DNA from: a virus
Strand: one strand, 5' to 3'
DNA length: 20,740 nucleotides
IMG/VR virus record: IMGVR_UViG_3300025120_000713
Location: 1-20,740 of that record
The notes beneath the pieces are model-generated. The model worked only from the letters and a program-made list of their open reading frames with translations, was not told the origin of the DNA and made no database searches. How positions within the stretch are numbered: the first letter of the stretch is position 1; each line of letters opens with the position of its first letter. Below are positions 1 through 7,278 of this stretch, one piece after another. A program made the position numbers and the translations under genes.

Positions 1-374
1 ATACTCCTAATGCACAAGGCTTAACCCATGTTAGAGTTTCTAACAACAGTACAATTATTACAAGTGGTTATAATCTATGTCTTCTGGAAGGAGGCTCAGG
101 TAGTACACCTATTTGTAGAGATAGTTCAGAAACACTAGCAAAAAATACCACCACTGTTGCCAATCAGTTATTATCAGGGCAGGTTGTGATAACTAGAACA
201 GATGGAACAAATGGAAGCACATTTGATTATCATGCAAGTTCCAGCATTAATATTGGCCCTATACGTGTGACGCAAGGTTCTGCTAATATTACTTTAAGTG
301 CAGTTTTAGAAAGAATTGAAATAGATTTTGAAGGTAACTCTACTGGTGGTGATGTTACTTTGTATGGAGGATAA
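1..374 (+). CDS. C-terminal part of a phage tail/fibre-like structural protein (5' truncated)
   Basis: The reading frame is open from the left edge (first whole codon at base 3) to the TAA at 372-374, so only the last 123 or so residues are present. An internal ATG at 186 is not a convincing start because the frame continues upstream without a stop. The peptide is rich in Ser, Thr, Asn and Gly with alternating hydrophobic residues (for example GYNLCLLEGGSGSTPIC and GGDVTLYGG at the end), which suggests beta structure as in tail fibres and receptor-binding proteins. No conserved family was recognised. A GGAGG in its last codons serves as ribosome-binding site for the next gene. Its place directly before a tail-assembly-chaperone-like gene supports a tail or fibre role, but this is inference. 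Confidence 0.6.
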   Translation, partial: TPNAQGLTHVRVSNNSTIITSGYNLCLLEGGSGSTPICRDSSETLAKNTTTVANQLLSGQVVITRTDGTNGSTFDYHASSSINIGPIRVTQGSANITLSAVLERIEIDFEGNSTGGDVTLYGG

Positions 375-376
375 CA

Positions 377-658
377 ATGGCTAATACAAAAATAGAAATA
401 AACTGTGCAACAGGTTCTAAAACATCTGTTAATAAAACAGATTCTGAAATAGCAGAAAAACAAAACAGGTTGACAGTTCAACTTACACAAAATAACCGTT
501 ACGATAGAAATGTTTTACTACAAGAAACAGATTATTTAGCTTTAGCAGATCACACCTTATCTTCTTCTATGACAGTTTATCGTCAAGCACTACGTGACTT
601 ACCTGACCACTCCAACTGGCCTAACTTAGAGTCAGATGACTGGCCTACGAAGCCGTAA
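377..658 (+). CDS. Tail assembly chaperone-like protein (Phage_tail_APC-like C-terminus)
   Basis: A 93-aa protein. Residues from about 43 onward (RNVLLQETDYLALADH, then SSMTVYRQALRDLP and a Trp/Pro-rich end WPTKP) match the pattern known for the small phage tail assembly chaperone family: R-N-x-L-L-x-E-T-D, Y-R-Q-A-L-R-D and a terminal W-P-x-K-P. Family members sit beside tail-fibre genes and are thought to help fibre or tail assembly. The first 40 or so residues are polar and unassigned. The start is well supported: GGAGG lies six bases before the ATG, inside the end of the preceding gene, and only two bases separate the genes. The family call rests on motif recognition from memory. The exact function in this phage is inferred. 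Confidence 0.65.
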   Translation: MANTKIEINCATGSKTSVNKTDSEIAEKQNRLTVQLTQNNRYDRNVLLQETDYLALADHTLSSSMTVYRQALRDLPDHSNWPNLESDDWPTKP

Positions 659-661
659 GCT

Positions 662-916
662 ATGAGTAATATAAACCTTACACCAGAAGAGTTAGAGGAT
701 ATGCTAGATCGTGCAGCTAGACGAGGAGCTAAACATGCTCTTAGTTCTATAGGTTTATTAGATGATGATGCACATAAAGATATTACAGAAATGAGAAGTC
801 TTATAGAAGCTTGGCGAGATACACGTAAAGCATTTTGGACTACTACCATAAAGGTAGCTACAGTTACTGTCCTAACTTTTATTGCTGGTGCAGTATGGAT
901 GACAGTAAATAAATAA
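662..916 (+). CDS. Small C-terminal membrane-anchored protein (DUF6127-like)
   Basis: An 84-aa protein. The N-terminal half is charged and helical (LTPEELEDMLDRAARRGAKH at residues 6-25, then DITEMRSLIEAWRDTRKAF), followed by one hydrophobic stretch at about residues 62-81 (TTTIKVATVTVLTFIAGAVW) that would span the membrane. The layout, with LTPEELE, RGA, LIEAWRD and a terminal membrane helix, resembles the small DUF6127 proteins found in alphaproteobacterial phages and prophages. That match is from memory. A holin or other lysis-related role is possible because the next gene also ends in a membrane helix and a transglycosylase lies downstream, but nothing proves it. The gene starts three bases after the preceding stop, with only a weak ribosome-binding site. 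Confidence 0.6.
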   Translation: MSNINLTPEELEDMLDRAARRGAKHALSSIGLLDDDAHKDITEMRSLIEAWRDTRKAFWTTTIKVATVTVLTFIAGAVWMTVNK

Positions 917-931
917 TGAGGAACTACTGTC

Positions 932-1399
932 GTGATAGAAGTATTAGCATTAGCTGGTGCAGTAACTAAAATAGCAAGTTCAGTAAGTGCTGCAGTACAA
1001 GCAGGACGAGATGTATCTGACTTGTTACCTCACTTTGGTAGGTTAGCTAAACTAGAAGCTGAAATAAATATTGCAGAGCAAGGTAGGCATAAAGGCCCAC
1101 TAGGTAGACTAACATCCTCAGAAGAAGAAGGCTTTGCAATAGCACAAGCCAAGATGAAACATAAAGAAGCACAGAATGAACTTAGGTCTGTGTGTCAACT
1201 ATATGGCCCACCCGGAATGTGGGATTTAGTTGTAAAAGAACAAGCTGCTGCTAGAAGTAGACAAAAGAAAGCATTGGAAGAGCAAGCTGCTGCTAGAGAC
1301 AAATTATTTTGGGGTATCTCAGTTGTGCTAGGAACACTAGTTTTTATTGGGGGAACAGTCTTAATGATCTGGGGTTTAGATACAGCAGTTAATGGATAA
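932..1399 (+). CDS. Coiled-coil protein with C-terminal membrane helix, function unknown
   Basis: A 155-aa protein starting with GTG, with a GAGGA about eight bases upstream. Residues 3-30 form an amphipathic alanine-rich segment and the middle is strongly charged and helical. Two copies of EQAAAR 14 residues apart (15 identical bases at 1241-1255 and 1283-1297) give a heptad-compatible coiled coil. A hydrophobic helix follows at about residues 128-150, ending a few residues before the stop. The topology would be a mostly cytoplasmic or periplasmic helical stalk with a tail anchor. Family not recognised. Next to another small membrane protein, a lysis role (holin or spanin-like) or an inner-membrane virion accessory role can be imagined but is not shown. 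Confidence 0.6.
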   Translation: MIEVLALAGAVTKIASSVSAAVQAGRDVSDLLPHFGRLAKLEAEINIAEQGRHKGPLGRLTSSEEEGFAIAQAKMKHKEAQNELRSVCQLYGPPGMWDLVVKEQAAARSRQKKALEEQAAARDKLFWGISVVLGTLVFIGGTVLMIWGLDTAVNG

Positions 1400-1414
1400 A
1401 GTAAAGGTAAAATT

Positions 1415-4400
1415 ATGGGAATTACAAGCAAACAAAAAGCAGATATAGATAAACTTACCGAAGGTAACTCTGCTGCTAAAGCTCGTATTCAAGCAAGAGT
1501 AAATAAACTCCTTCAATCCAAAGGTAAAAAACCTGTTATGCAAATGGCTCCGGGTGGTGATGTTCGATATCGTAGTCAGTACGATAAACTTGTAGCTCAA
1601 CAGCAAGGCTCAACACAACCTGTTATGCCCGGAACTCCCGGTACAGAAAACTATCAAGATAGTCTTGGCCCTGCAAAAACTGACAATCAAAACTTTCAAT
1701 TACCCGGCTTCGGAAAACCAAGACCACGAGCAAAAGAACCAGTAGAAACACCAGTAGAAACACCAGTAGAAACACCAGTAGAAACTACTACTGCTGCACC
1801 TACACTTACAACCCCAGATAATTTAACAACTACTTATGCTATAGATGACCCTCGTAATCCTAATTATGTAGCACCAGATCAACCAATAAATATACCTTCA
1901 GATGATCTTATTGTCCGACCTAATATACCTGAAGAACAACCTTACAATTACTTTAAAACTTTAAACCCAGATGGAACTTATAATTACAAAAGAGTTCAAG
2001 GTATGGGTAGAACTGCAAATGATCTTGAATCAACTAAAGAAGAATATGAAGCTTCTCTAAAAGATAAAGAAACAGAATCTTTACCTGATCCTAAAGATAG
2101 TGTTGTAAAAGAAGAAGATATACCTGACACACCTAACGGAAAGTTTGCTAAAGAAATACTAGAAATGTCAACAGGTTTAAGAGAACCTGATTTAAAGTAT
2201 GACTTTAATGGTGATGGTAAAGTTACAAGTCAAGATGCTTTAGATATGGCTAAGTATGATATTACTTCACCAGCACCAGTAATGCCCGATGATGTTGTAG
2301 AACCTGTTAAAGATGAAGCTATCTTTGATGCTGAAGCTTATATGGATGCTAACCCTGAAGTTAGAGAGTCTTACGAAGCTACACCACCCGGCAGAACACC
2401 TTATGATAGTTATGTAAGATATGGTTCAAAAGAAGGTAAAGAATTTCCTATTGATAAAGTTAAACTTAAAGAATTATATCCAGAATATTCTAATGCTAAA
2501 GAAAACTTTGATAAACAAACAAAAATTTATGAGGCATATACAGACTTTAGTCTTAGACCTCAAGAGTTTGATTCAAGTGTTACTGTAGATTATCAAACTG
2601 AATTAGACAATCTTCAAAATGATTTAGCTAAACAATCTTCTATGATTACTACTATGCCTACAGGTGTAGCTCCACCTGCTGAAGGTGAAGAAGATACAAG
2701 AACCTACGAAGAAAAAGCACAGTTTGAAGCTAATCAATCAGCATTAAAAAAGTTTGCAGAAACACAAACACAAACAAATGTTGCAAAGAAAAACCTTAAA
2801 AATGCAGGAACAAAATCAGGTGTTGAACTTCTTGCAGGTATTCAAGAAGACCCTATGGCATCTGTTACTAAACAAGATGTATCTAAACTGGCTGATAAGG
2901 TAGACCCTAATCAATTTATTGACGAAGATACTGGACAAGTTAAAACTAAAACACAAGCAGGAGTAACAACTGTTTCAGGTACTGCTGTCGCAGATGATCC
3001 TACTGCAGTAGATGAAGCTACTTATGATGCTGATACTGTAACTACAGAAGCTAAGAAAGAACTAGAAGGTCTAGCTGGTGCTGAGTCAGAAGGCCCAAGT
3101 AAAACTATTGTTGGTCAAAAAGGTAAACTTAGTACTCGATCTGTAGCTGACGATGCTATGAAAGTTAATGAAGATCGTATTAACAAAGTAAAAACAAAAA
3201 CTAATATTACTGTAGATAATGATCAACTAGCAGAATTTAAAGGTGAAGACTATGCAAAAGTTGTAGCTGATATTGCTGTATCAGATGCACTGGTTAAAGC
3301 TAAAGCACAAACAGGCTCTGTAAGACTAGAAGAACTTCCTCCACCAGCAGAAATTGCTGAAGATCAAATGGCTTCTGCACAAGCTATGCAGGATATAGGA
3401 TTAGTTGCAGATGCTATACCTGTTGCTGCTAGAATGGCAGCTTTTAGTGTAAAAGATGGTACACTTGCACTAGCTATGGAAGGTAATGTAGATGCACTGA
3501 GTACTGTAGAGGGTCAGCTAAGTAAGCTTATGAAGTCTTTTGATGATGGTACACCTTCATGGGCTTCTGGTGCTATACGTGCTGCTAATGCAGCCTTAGC
3601 TTCTCGTGGATTAGGTGCATCTTCTATGGCAAGTGTAGCTATACTTAATGCAGCTATGGAAAGTGCATTACCGATAGCACAACAAGATGCTAATACTTTT
3701 GCTACAATGGGTTTAACTAACCTAAACAATCAGCAACAGGTAGCATTAAGTAATGCTGCTGCACAACAAGGACTATCGTTAGCTATGCTTAGTAATGAGC
3801 AACAAGCTAACTTACAAAAAAGTTCTAATGCTTTTGCATTACAAACACAAAATTTATCTAACAGGCAAAGTGTAGAACTTGCTAATGCTCAGATACGTGC
3901 TACGTTACAGGGTAAAATTCTTGACAACACACAACAGTCTAACATTATTATTGCTGCTAGGTATGCTGAATCTGCTAACATTAATTTAAGTAACAAACAA
4001 CAGGCTGCAATGCAAGACAGTGTTGGTTCTTTACAAACTAATTTAGCTAACTTAACTGCTAAGTCTCAGTCATATATTACAAGTGCTAATCTTGCTGCCA
4101 ACTTACAAGGTCAAGTACTAAGCAATGATCAACAGGTGGCTATTACTAATGCAGCTAGATACTCTGAAGTATCTAACATAACTTTTTCTGCTGATCAACA
4201 AAGGGTACTACACAACTCTTCTTTGATGCAGTCAATAGGTCTTGCTGAATTAAGTTCAGAACAAGCTGCTGTCTTACAAAATGCTGCTAATTTTGCTGGC
4301 TTGGATATGACTAACCTATCTAACCTTCAACAGGCACAGGTAGAAAATGCTAAAAACTTCTTAAACATTGATTTAGCTAACTTGACAAATGATCAACAAG

Positions 4401-4978
4401 CTATTATGTTTAAAGCACAAGCAACACAGCAAGCATTGTTATCTGATCAAGCTGCAGAGAATGCTGCATTAAACTTTAATGCTTCTTCTGAAAATCAAAT
4501 CAATCAGTTTAATGAAACTATGAAGGCTCAAGTAAGCCAGTTTAATGCTACACAAACTAATGCTATAGCACAGTTTAATGCAGGGGAAATGAATGCTACT
4601 GAAAAGTTTAACACTCAGTTAGAAGCAGACAGGAAAAAGTTTAATGCACAGAATGCACTAATTGTAGAGCAAGCTAATACTAAGTGGAGACAAGACATAG
4701 CTACTATAGATACTGCTGCAGAAAACTCTGCTAATGCTGCTGCGGCTGCGGCTGCTAATGAACTTACTCAAGCAGCTATAGGTGAAGTATGGCAACAAGA
4801 ACGTGACTTACTTGATTATGCATTTACTGCTGCTGAAAGTGAAAAAGATAGAACTAATAATATTATAGTAGAAAAAATGAGGGCTGACTCTACTACTGAT
4901 GCTGCAAAAATGAAAGCTGAAATGGATGCTGATGCCACTATTGGTGCTGCAGTTCTTCAATTTGCATTCGGTAAATAG
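1415..4978 (+). CDS. Giant repeat-containing virion-module protein (putative internal/ejection protein)
   Basis: A 1187-aa protein with clear modules. Residues 1-50 are basic. Residues 100-130 are a Pro/Thr linker with four PVET repeats. An EF-hand/dockerin-like loop lies at 263-275 (DFNGDGKVTSQDA). Residues 304-342 contain AYMDANPEV and YGSKEGKEFP, the pattern of short modules seen in some secreted and S-layer proteins. A long acidic region follows. Residues 712-768 contain an Ala-rich stretch (PSWASGAIRAANAALASRG) that I associate from memory with marine phage structural proteins. Eleven exact 22-residue repeats span 770-1011 and six 11-residue repeats span 1020-1085. The end is helical. 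There is no signal peptide. AAGG lies seven bases before the ATG. Directly upstream of the transglycosylase, it probably belongs to the internal-core or tail machinery. A tail or host-contact role is an alternative. Confidence 0.7.
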   Translation: MGITSKQKADIDKLTEGNSAAKARIQARVNKLLQSKGKKPVMQMAPGGDVRYRSQYDKLVAQQQGSTQPVMPGTPGTENYQDSLGPAKTDNQNFQLPGFGKPRPRAKEPVETPVETPVETPVETTTAAPTLTTPDNLTTTYAIDDPRNPNYVAPDQPINIPSDDLIVRPNIPEEQPYNYFKTLNPDGTYNYKRVQGMGRTANDLESTKEEYEASLKDKETESLPDPKDSVVKEEDIPDTPNGKFAKEILEMSTGLREPDLKYDFNGDGKVTSQDALDMAKYDITSPAPVMPDDVVEPVKDEAIFDAEAYMDANPEVRESYEATPPGRTPYDSYVRYGSKEGKEFPIDKVKLKELYPEYSNAKENFDKQTKIYEAYTDFSLRPQEFDSSVTVDYQTELDNLQNDLAKQSSMITTMPTGVAPPAEGEEDTRTYEEKAQFEANQSALKKFAETQTQTNVAKKNLKNAGTKSGVELLAGIQEDPMASVTKQDVSKLADKVDPNQFIDEDTGQVKTKTQAGVTTVSGTAVADDPTAVDEATYDADTVTTEAKKELEGLAGAESEGPSKTIVGQKGKLSTRSVADDAMKVNEDRINKVKTKTNITVDNDQLAEFKGEDYAKVVADIAVSDALVKAKAQTGSVRLEELPPPAEIAEDQMASAQAMQDIGLVADAIPVAARMAAFSVKDGTLALAMEGNVDALSTVEGQLSKLMKSFDDGTPSWASGAIRAANAALASRGLGASSMASVAILNAAMESALPIAQQDANTFATMGLTNLNNQQQVALSNAAAQQGLSLAMLSNEQQANLQKSSNAFALQTQNLSNRQSVELANAQIRATLQGKILDNTQQSNIIIAARYAESANINLSNKQQAAMQDSVGSLQTNLANLTAKSQSYITSANLAANLQGQVLSNDQQVAITNAARYSEVSNITFSADQQRVLHNSSLMQSIGLAELSSEQAAVLQNAANFAGLDMTNLSNLQQAQVENAKNFLNIDLANLTNDQQAIMFKAQATQQALLSDQAAENAALNFNASSENQINQFNETMKAQVSQFNATQTNAIAQFNAGEMNATEKFNTQLEADRKKFNAQNALIVEQANTKWRQDIATIDTAAENSANAAAAAAANELTQAAIGEVWQQERDLLDYAFTAAESEKDRTNNIIVEKMRADSTTDAAKMKAEMDADATIGAAVLQFAFGK
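1739..1786 (+). repeat. 12-bp tandem repeat, four copies (PVET linker)
   Basis: Four head-to-tail copies of CCAGTAGAAACA, identical except for the final base of the last copy. They lie in frame in the 1187-aa protein and encode PVET four times (residues 109-124), a flexible proline-rich linker. Perfect copies of this length can expand or contract by slippage without breaking the frame. Confidence 0.9.
3722..4447 (+). repeat. Eleven tandem 22-residue (66-bp) protein repeats
   Basis: Residues 770-1011 of the 1187-aa protein divide into eleven consecutive units of exactly 22 residues with no insertion or deletion. Each unit begins L/F-[S/N/D/T]-x-x-x-[Q/S/A], most often LSNxQQ, then x-x-[L/I/V/M]-x-[N/S/K], and most carry Leu, Ile or Val near position 20. 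The DNA copies have diverged, so this is an old protein-level repeat. The LSN start looks like a helix cap, so each unit may be one helix of a solenoid or one double hendecad of a long coil. Confidence 0.9.
4472..4669 (+). repeat. Six tandem 11-residue (33-bp) FNA repeats
   Basis: Residues 1020-1085 of the 1187-aa protein form six units of exactly 11 residues, each starting [N/Q/K]-F-N-[A/E/T]. Phenylalanine recurs every 11 residues (1021, 1032, 1043, 1054, 1065, 1076). This is a hendecad pattern, typical of right-handed or straight coiled coils, and half the period of the preceding 22-residue repeats. Confidence 0.85.
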
Positions 4979-4981
4979 GGA
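4977..4981 (+). promoter_or_regulatory. Ribosome-binding site fixing the transglycosylase start
   Basis: AGGGA, overlapping the stop codon of the preceding gene, lies seven bases before the ATG at 4989. An in-frame ATG at 4926 would overlap the upstream gene by 53 bases and add a hydrophobic N-terminal extension with no such signal, so 4989 is preferred. Confidence 0.6.
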
Positions 4982-4988
4982 TAAATAT

Positions 4989-5849
4989 ATGACACTTTTT
5001 AAACCTAAACAACTTAGCTCTGCATCTCTTACTTCTCTAGCCCCTCAAATTGCTAGTGCAGATCAAAGATATGCTGGGCTTATGATGAAGACTATGAACA
5101 CTAAAAAACTAGCTAATAAAATTAATTTAGAAGGTAGAAGTCACCAAGCAAATTTACAAGCAGAATTATTAAGTGGTGGTAATATATATCAAACTGCTAG
5201 TGCAAGAATGAATGCACTTCCCAACATGGGTTGGTTAGCTAGTCAAGATGAAATAGATAAAGAAGTAAAAGAAAAATCTTCTGATTTTAATTTATCAGAA
5301 GAGCTTTATGGTAAAAAAGGTACAGATAATAATACTGTTGTAAATTGGTCACACTACAATGATGATGTACCTGTAGAAGGCTATACTCGTAATGCTGGTG
5401 GTGCTCCTAAAGAAGTGCAACAATCTATTATAAAACAAATTATACAGGTTGGTCGTGCACTTCAATCTACTGATGAAGAAATAGCTACTGCTTTAGCAAT
5501 AGCTAGACATGAGTCTGGTTTTAATCCTTATGCTGCTGCTAGAATAAGTAGTGCCTATGGTATAGGTCAATTCTTAGATGGAACAGGTAAAGAGTACGGA
5601 TTAAATCAACAAAATAGAGATGATGTTGGAATGCAAATTCAGGCTTTAATAGAGTTTACACAGAAAAACTTTGAGACTGCAAAGAAAAGAGGAAAAGGTT
5701 TAGAGTATGTATATAAATATCACCATGACGGTTCAGCAGTAGGAGCAGATAGTGGTGGGCTTGCTCTTTCACAAAATAAAATTATGCCTTTCATACCAAA
5801 GTACTTAAAGATAGTAGAAGGATACTCACAAGATGAACAAGGAATTTAA
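4989..5849 (+). CDS. Virion-associated lytic transglycosylase (SLT/lysozyme fold)
   Basis: A 286-aa protein when started at 4989. Residues 163-205 carry the lytic transglycosylase signature: ALAIARHESGFNP with presumed catalytic Glu175, then a short gap to SSAYGIGQF (188-195), the usual E-S-x-F-N-P ... A-x-G-x-x-Q-F pattern. Such enzymes cleave the MurNAc-GlcNAc bond of peptidoglycan without water. The N-terminal 140 residues are polar and helical, with no signal peptide, and are unassigned. In T7 the equivalent domain is the N-terminus of the huge internal protein gp16. Here it is a small separate protein between two proteins of about 1180 residues. It most likely cuts the cell wall locally during DNA entry. 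A role in final lysis is possible because no other endolysin is visible in this window. Confidence 0.85.
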   Translation: MTLFKPKQLSSASLTSLAPQIASADQRYAGLMMKTMNTKKLANKINLEGRSHQANLQAELLSGGNIYQTASARMNALPNMGWLASQDEIDKEVKEKSSDFNLSEELYGKKGTDNNTVVNWSHYNDDVPVEGYTRNAGGAPKEVQQSIIKQIIQVGRALQSTDEEIATALAIARHESGFNPYAAARISSAYGIGQFLDGTGKEYGLNQQNRDDVGMQIQALIEFTQKNFETAKKRGKGLEYVYKYHHDGSAVGADSGGLALSQNKIMPFIPKYLKIVEGYSQDEQGI

Positions 5850-6363
5850 TGCTCCAATACCGGGGCAGTCTTTAACTAAGACTCCGGGGAACTATCCTTG
5901 GGAAAGACCACCTGAAATAACTAATGTAGACGAAGCTGTTAAACGTCACATAGATAATATATCAGAACCAGAAGCTATTGATAATATTCTTTTCGTATTA
6001 AAAGCAGGACTGCCTGTAAATATTTTAACAGAAACATTACTTACTACTGCTGTTAGTAAGGGAATACATAGCATAGATATTAGTTTACTAGTTGGCCCTA
6101 TTTTATTTAGAGAAATAAAATCTTTAGCAGAAGAATCTGGTATAGAATATAAAGAGTTCTTTGATGACTCAGAGTTACAAGAAAATGATAAAAGAAGTAA
6201 AGCAAATGTTCTTCTTAGAAAAGCTATAGCTGATACACCTGAAGAAGAAAAAGACTCTGGCTTTGAAATACTACAAGAACTTTCCAGTGAGTTATCTCAA
6301 CCAACAGAACAAGAAGAAAAACCTATGGGTCTTATGAGTAGGAGTACATCTAATGGTAATTAA
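5833..6363 (+). CDS. Virion-module protein with PGQSLT...PWERPP N-terminus, unknown function
   Basis: A 176-aa protein that overlaps the transglycosylase by 17 bases and the next gene by 11, so translation is probably coupled. The N-terminus (PIPGQSLTKTPGNYPWERPP, residues 8-27) is proline-rich and extended. I recall similar N-termini in proteins of marine phage structural modules, without an assigned function. Residues 35-110 are predicted helical with hydrophobic segments (ILFVLKAGLPVNILTETLL, ISLLVGPILF). The C-terminal third is acidic and low in complexity (EEEK, QPTEQEEK). GAAGG about 10 bases upstream is a modest ribosome-binding site. No enzymatic motif is visible. Its position between the transglycosylase and the large 1176-aa protein suggests a virion or assembly function. 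Confidence 0.6.
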   Translation: MNKEFNAPIPGQSLTKTPGNYPWERPPEITNVDEAVKRHIDNISEPEAIDNILFVLKAGLPVNILTETLLTTAVSKGIHSIDISLLVGPILFREIKSLAEESGIEYKEFFDDSELQENDKRSKANVLLRKAIADTPEEEKDSGFEILQELSSELSQPTEQEEKPMGLMSRSTSNGN

Positions 6364-7270
6364 TTTAAAGGTTGCACTTGGCGGTGCTGCTGGTCAATAC
6401 TTACGTAATGTAGAAGCTGAAGAAGAATATCTCAGACAGATGAGAACTAAACGATCTGACTATTTATTTGCAAAGGGTGAAGAAAAATTTACAGAAATAG
6501 AAGAGCTAAGTAAAGCTGCTAAAAAAAGAGTTAAAGATGCTACTGCTTTTGGGTTTAGTCAAGAGGCAGCAATGGTACTTGAAGTAACTGATCAACTTGC
6601 ACCACAATTAAAAAGATTAAAAACAGAAGAAGAAAAAGGTGGGGCTATAAATACAGATGCCATTAAAACAGTTAGTAAACTTGTAACAGATACTTTTTCA
6701 GAACAACCAGAGCTTATGGCTGAAGTACTTAAATATATGGGTAATGGTGGCTATCCAGAAAATATAAACGAAATGCAAGACAAGTTCTCTACTATACTAC
6801 TTAGTGTAACTGGTGACATGGACGAAGCAGCAAAGATACTACGTAACATGGATGCTCTTGATGTTCCTGACGTTGGGCCTATCTCGTTTCAAACAAGAGC
6901 CTTAACAGATATGGGTGCTACTGAACGTAACAGTGTAATAAAAAATATTCAAGCTACTCTTGGTGGTTATATAAATGATACAACAATTAATGAGCAAGGA
7001 ACTTGGGTGGGTGCAAATAAAAATGCTGCACAAAGAATACAAAATGAAATTTTAAATTACTATACAAAACAAAGATCGAATCCTTCATACACTGGTGATA
7101 TAGGAGATGTGTTAAGTGAAGCAGCACAAAGTATTCAACGACAAGTATCAGCAGATGGTGCAAACTTAAGCACCATAACTATTTTTAATCCTCCTGTTGA
7201 TGAAGATGAAGAGGATATTACTCTACCAATAAGAAGACCTGAACCACTACCAATTCGACTTGAACCATAG
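6353..7270 (+). CDS. Helical virion-module protein, unknown function
   Basis: A 305-aa protein starting inside the end of the previous gene (11-base overlap). Residues 1-16 contain a small alanine/glycine-rich segment (VALGGAAGQYL). Residues 20-95 are highly charged and helical (AEEEYLRQMRTKRSDY, EEKFTEIEELSKAAKKR), consistent with a coiled coil. The middle is mixed. The last 30 residues form an acidic then proline/arginine-rich tail (PVDEDEEDITLPIRRPEPLP). No known catalytic motif or family was recognised. Its place in an unbroken run with the transglycosylase and the two giant proteins suggests one of the internal or ejection proteins, in the way T7 gp14 and gp15 accompany gp16. That is positional inference only. 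Confidence 0.6.
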   Translation: MVINLKVALGGAAGQYLRNVEAEEEYLRQMRTKRSDYLFAKGEEKFTEIEELSKAAKKRVKDATAFGFSQEAAMVLEVTDQLAPQLKRLKTEEEKGGAINTDAIKTVSKLVTDTFSEQPELMAEVLKYMGNGGYPENINEMQDKFSTILLSVTGDMDEAAKILRNMDALDVPDVGPISFQTRALTDMGATERNSVIKNIQATLGGYINDTTINEQGTWVGANKNAAQRIQNEILNYYTKQRSNPSYTGDIGDVLSEAAQSIQRQVSADGANLSTITIFNPPVDEDEEDITLPIRRPEPLPIRLEP

Positions 7271-7278
7271 GAAATAAA

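Noticed and set aside
186-374. ATG at 186 as the start of a 62-aa gene
   Set aside because: The same frame is open without a stop to the left edge, so this ATG is most likely internal to a longer truncated gene.
4729-4757. Run of GCT/GCG alanine codons as a trinucleotide repeat element
   Set aside because: It is short and imperfect and fits an alanine-rich helix in the 1187-aa protein.
4926-4988. Upstream ATG giving the transglycosylase a hydrophobic N-terminal extension
   Set aside because: It overlaps the preceding gene by 53 bases and lacks a ribosome-binding site, whereas 4989 has AGGGA at normal spacing. The hydrophobic look comes from out-of-frame reading of the upstream gene.
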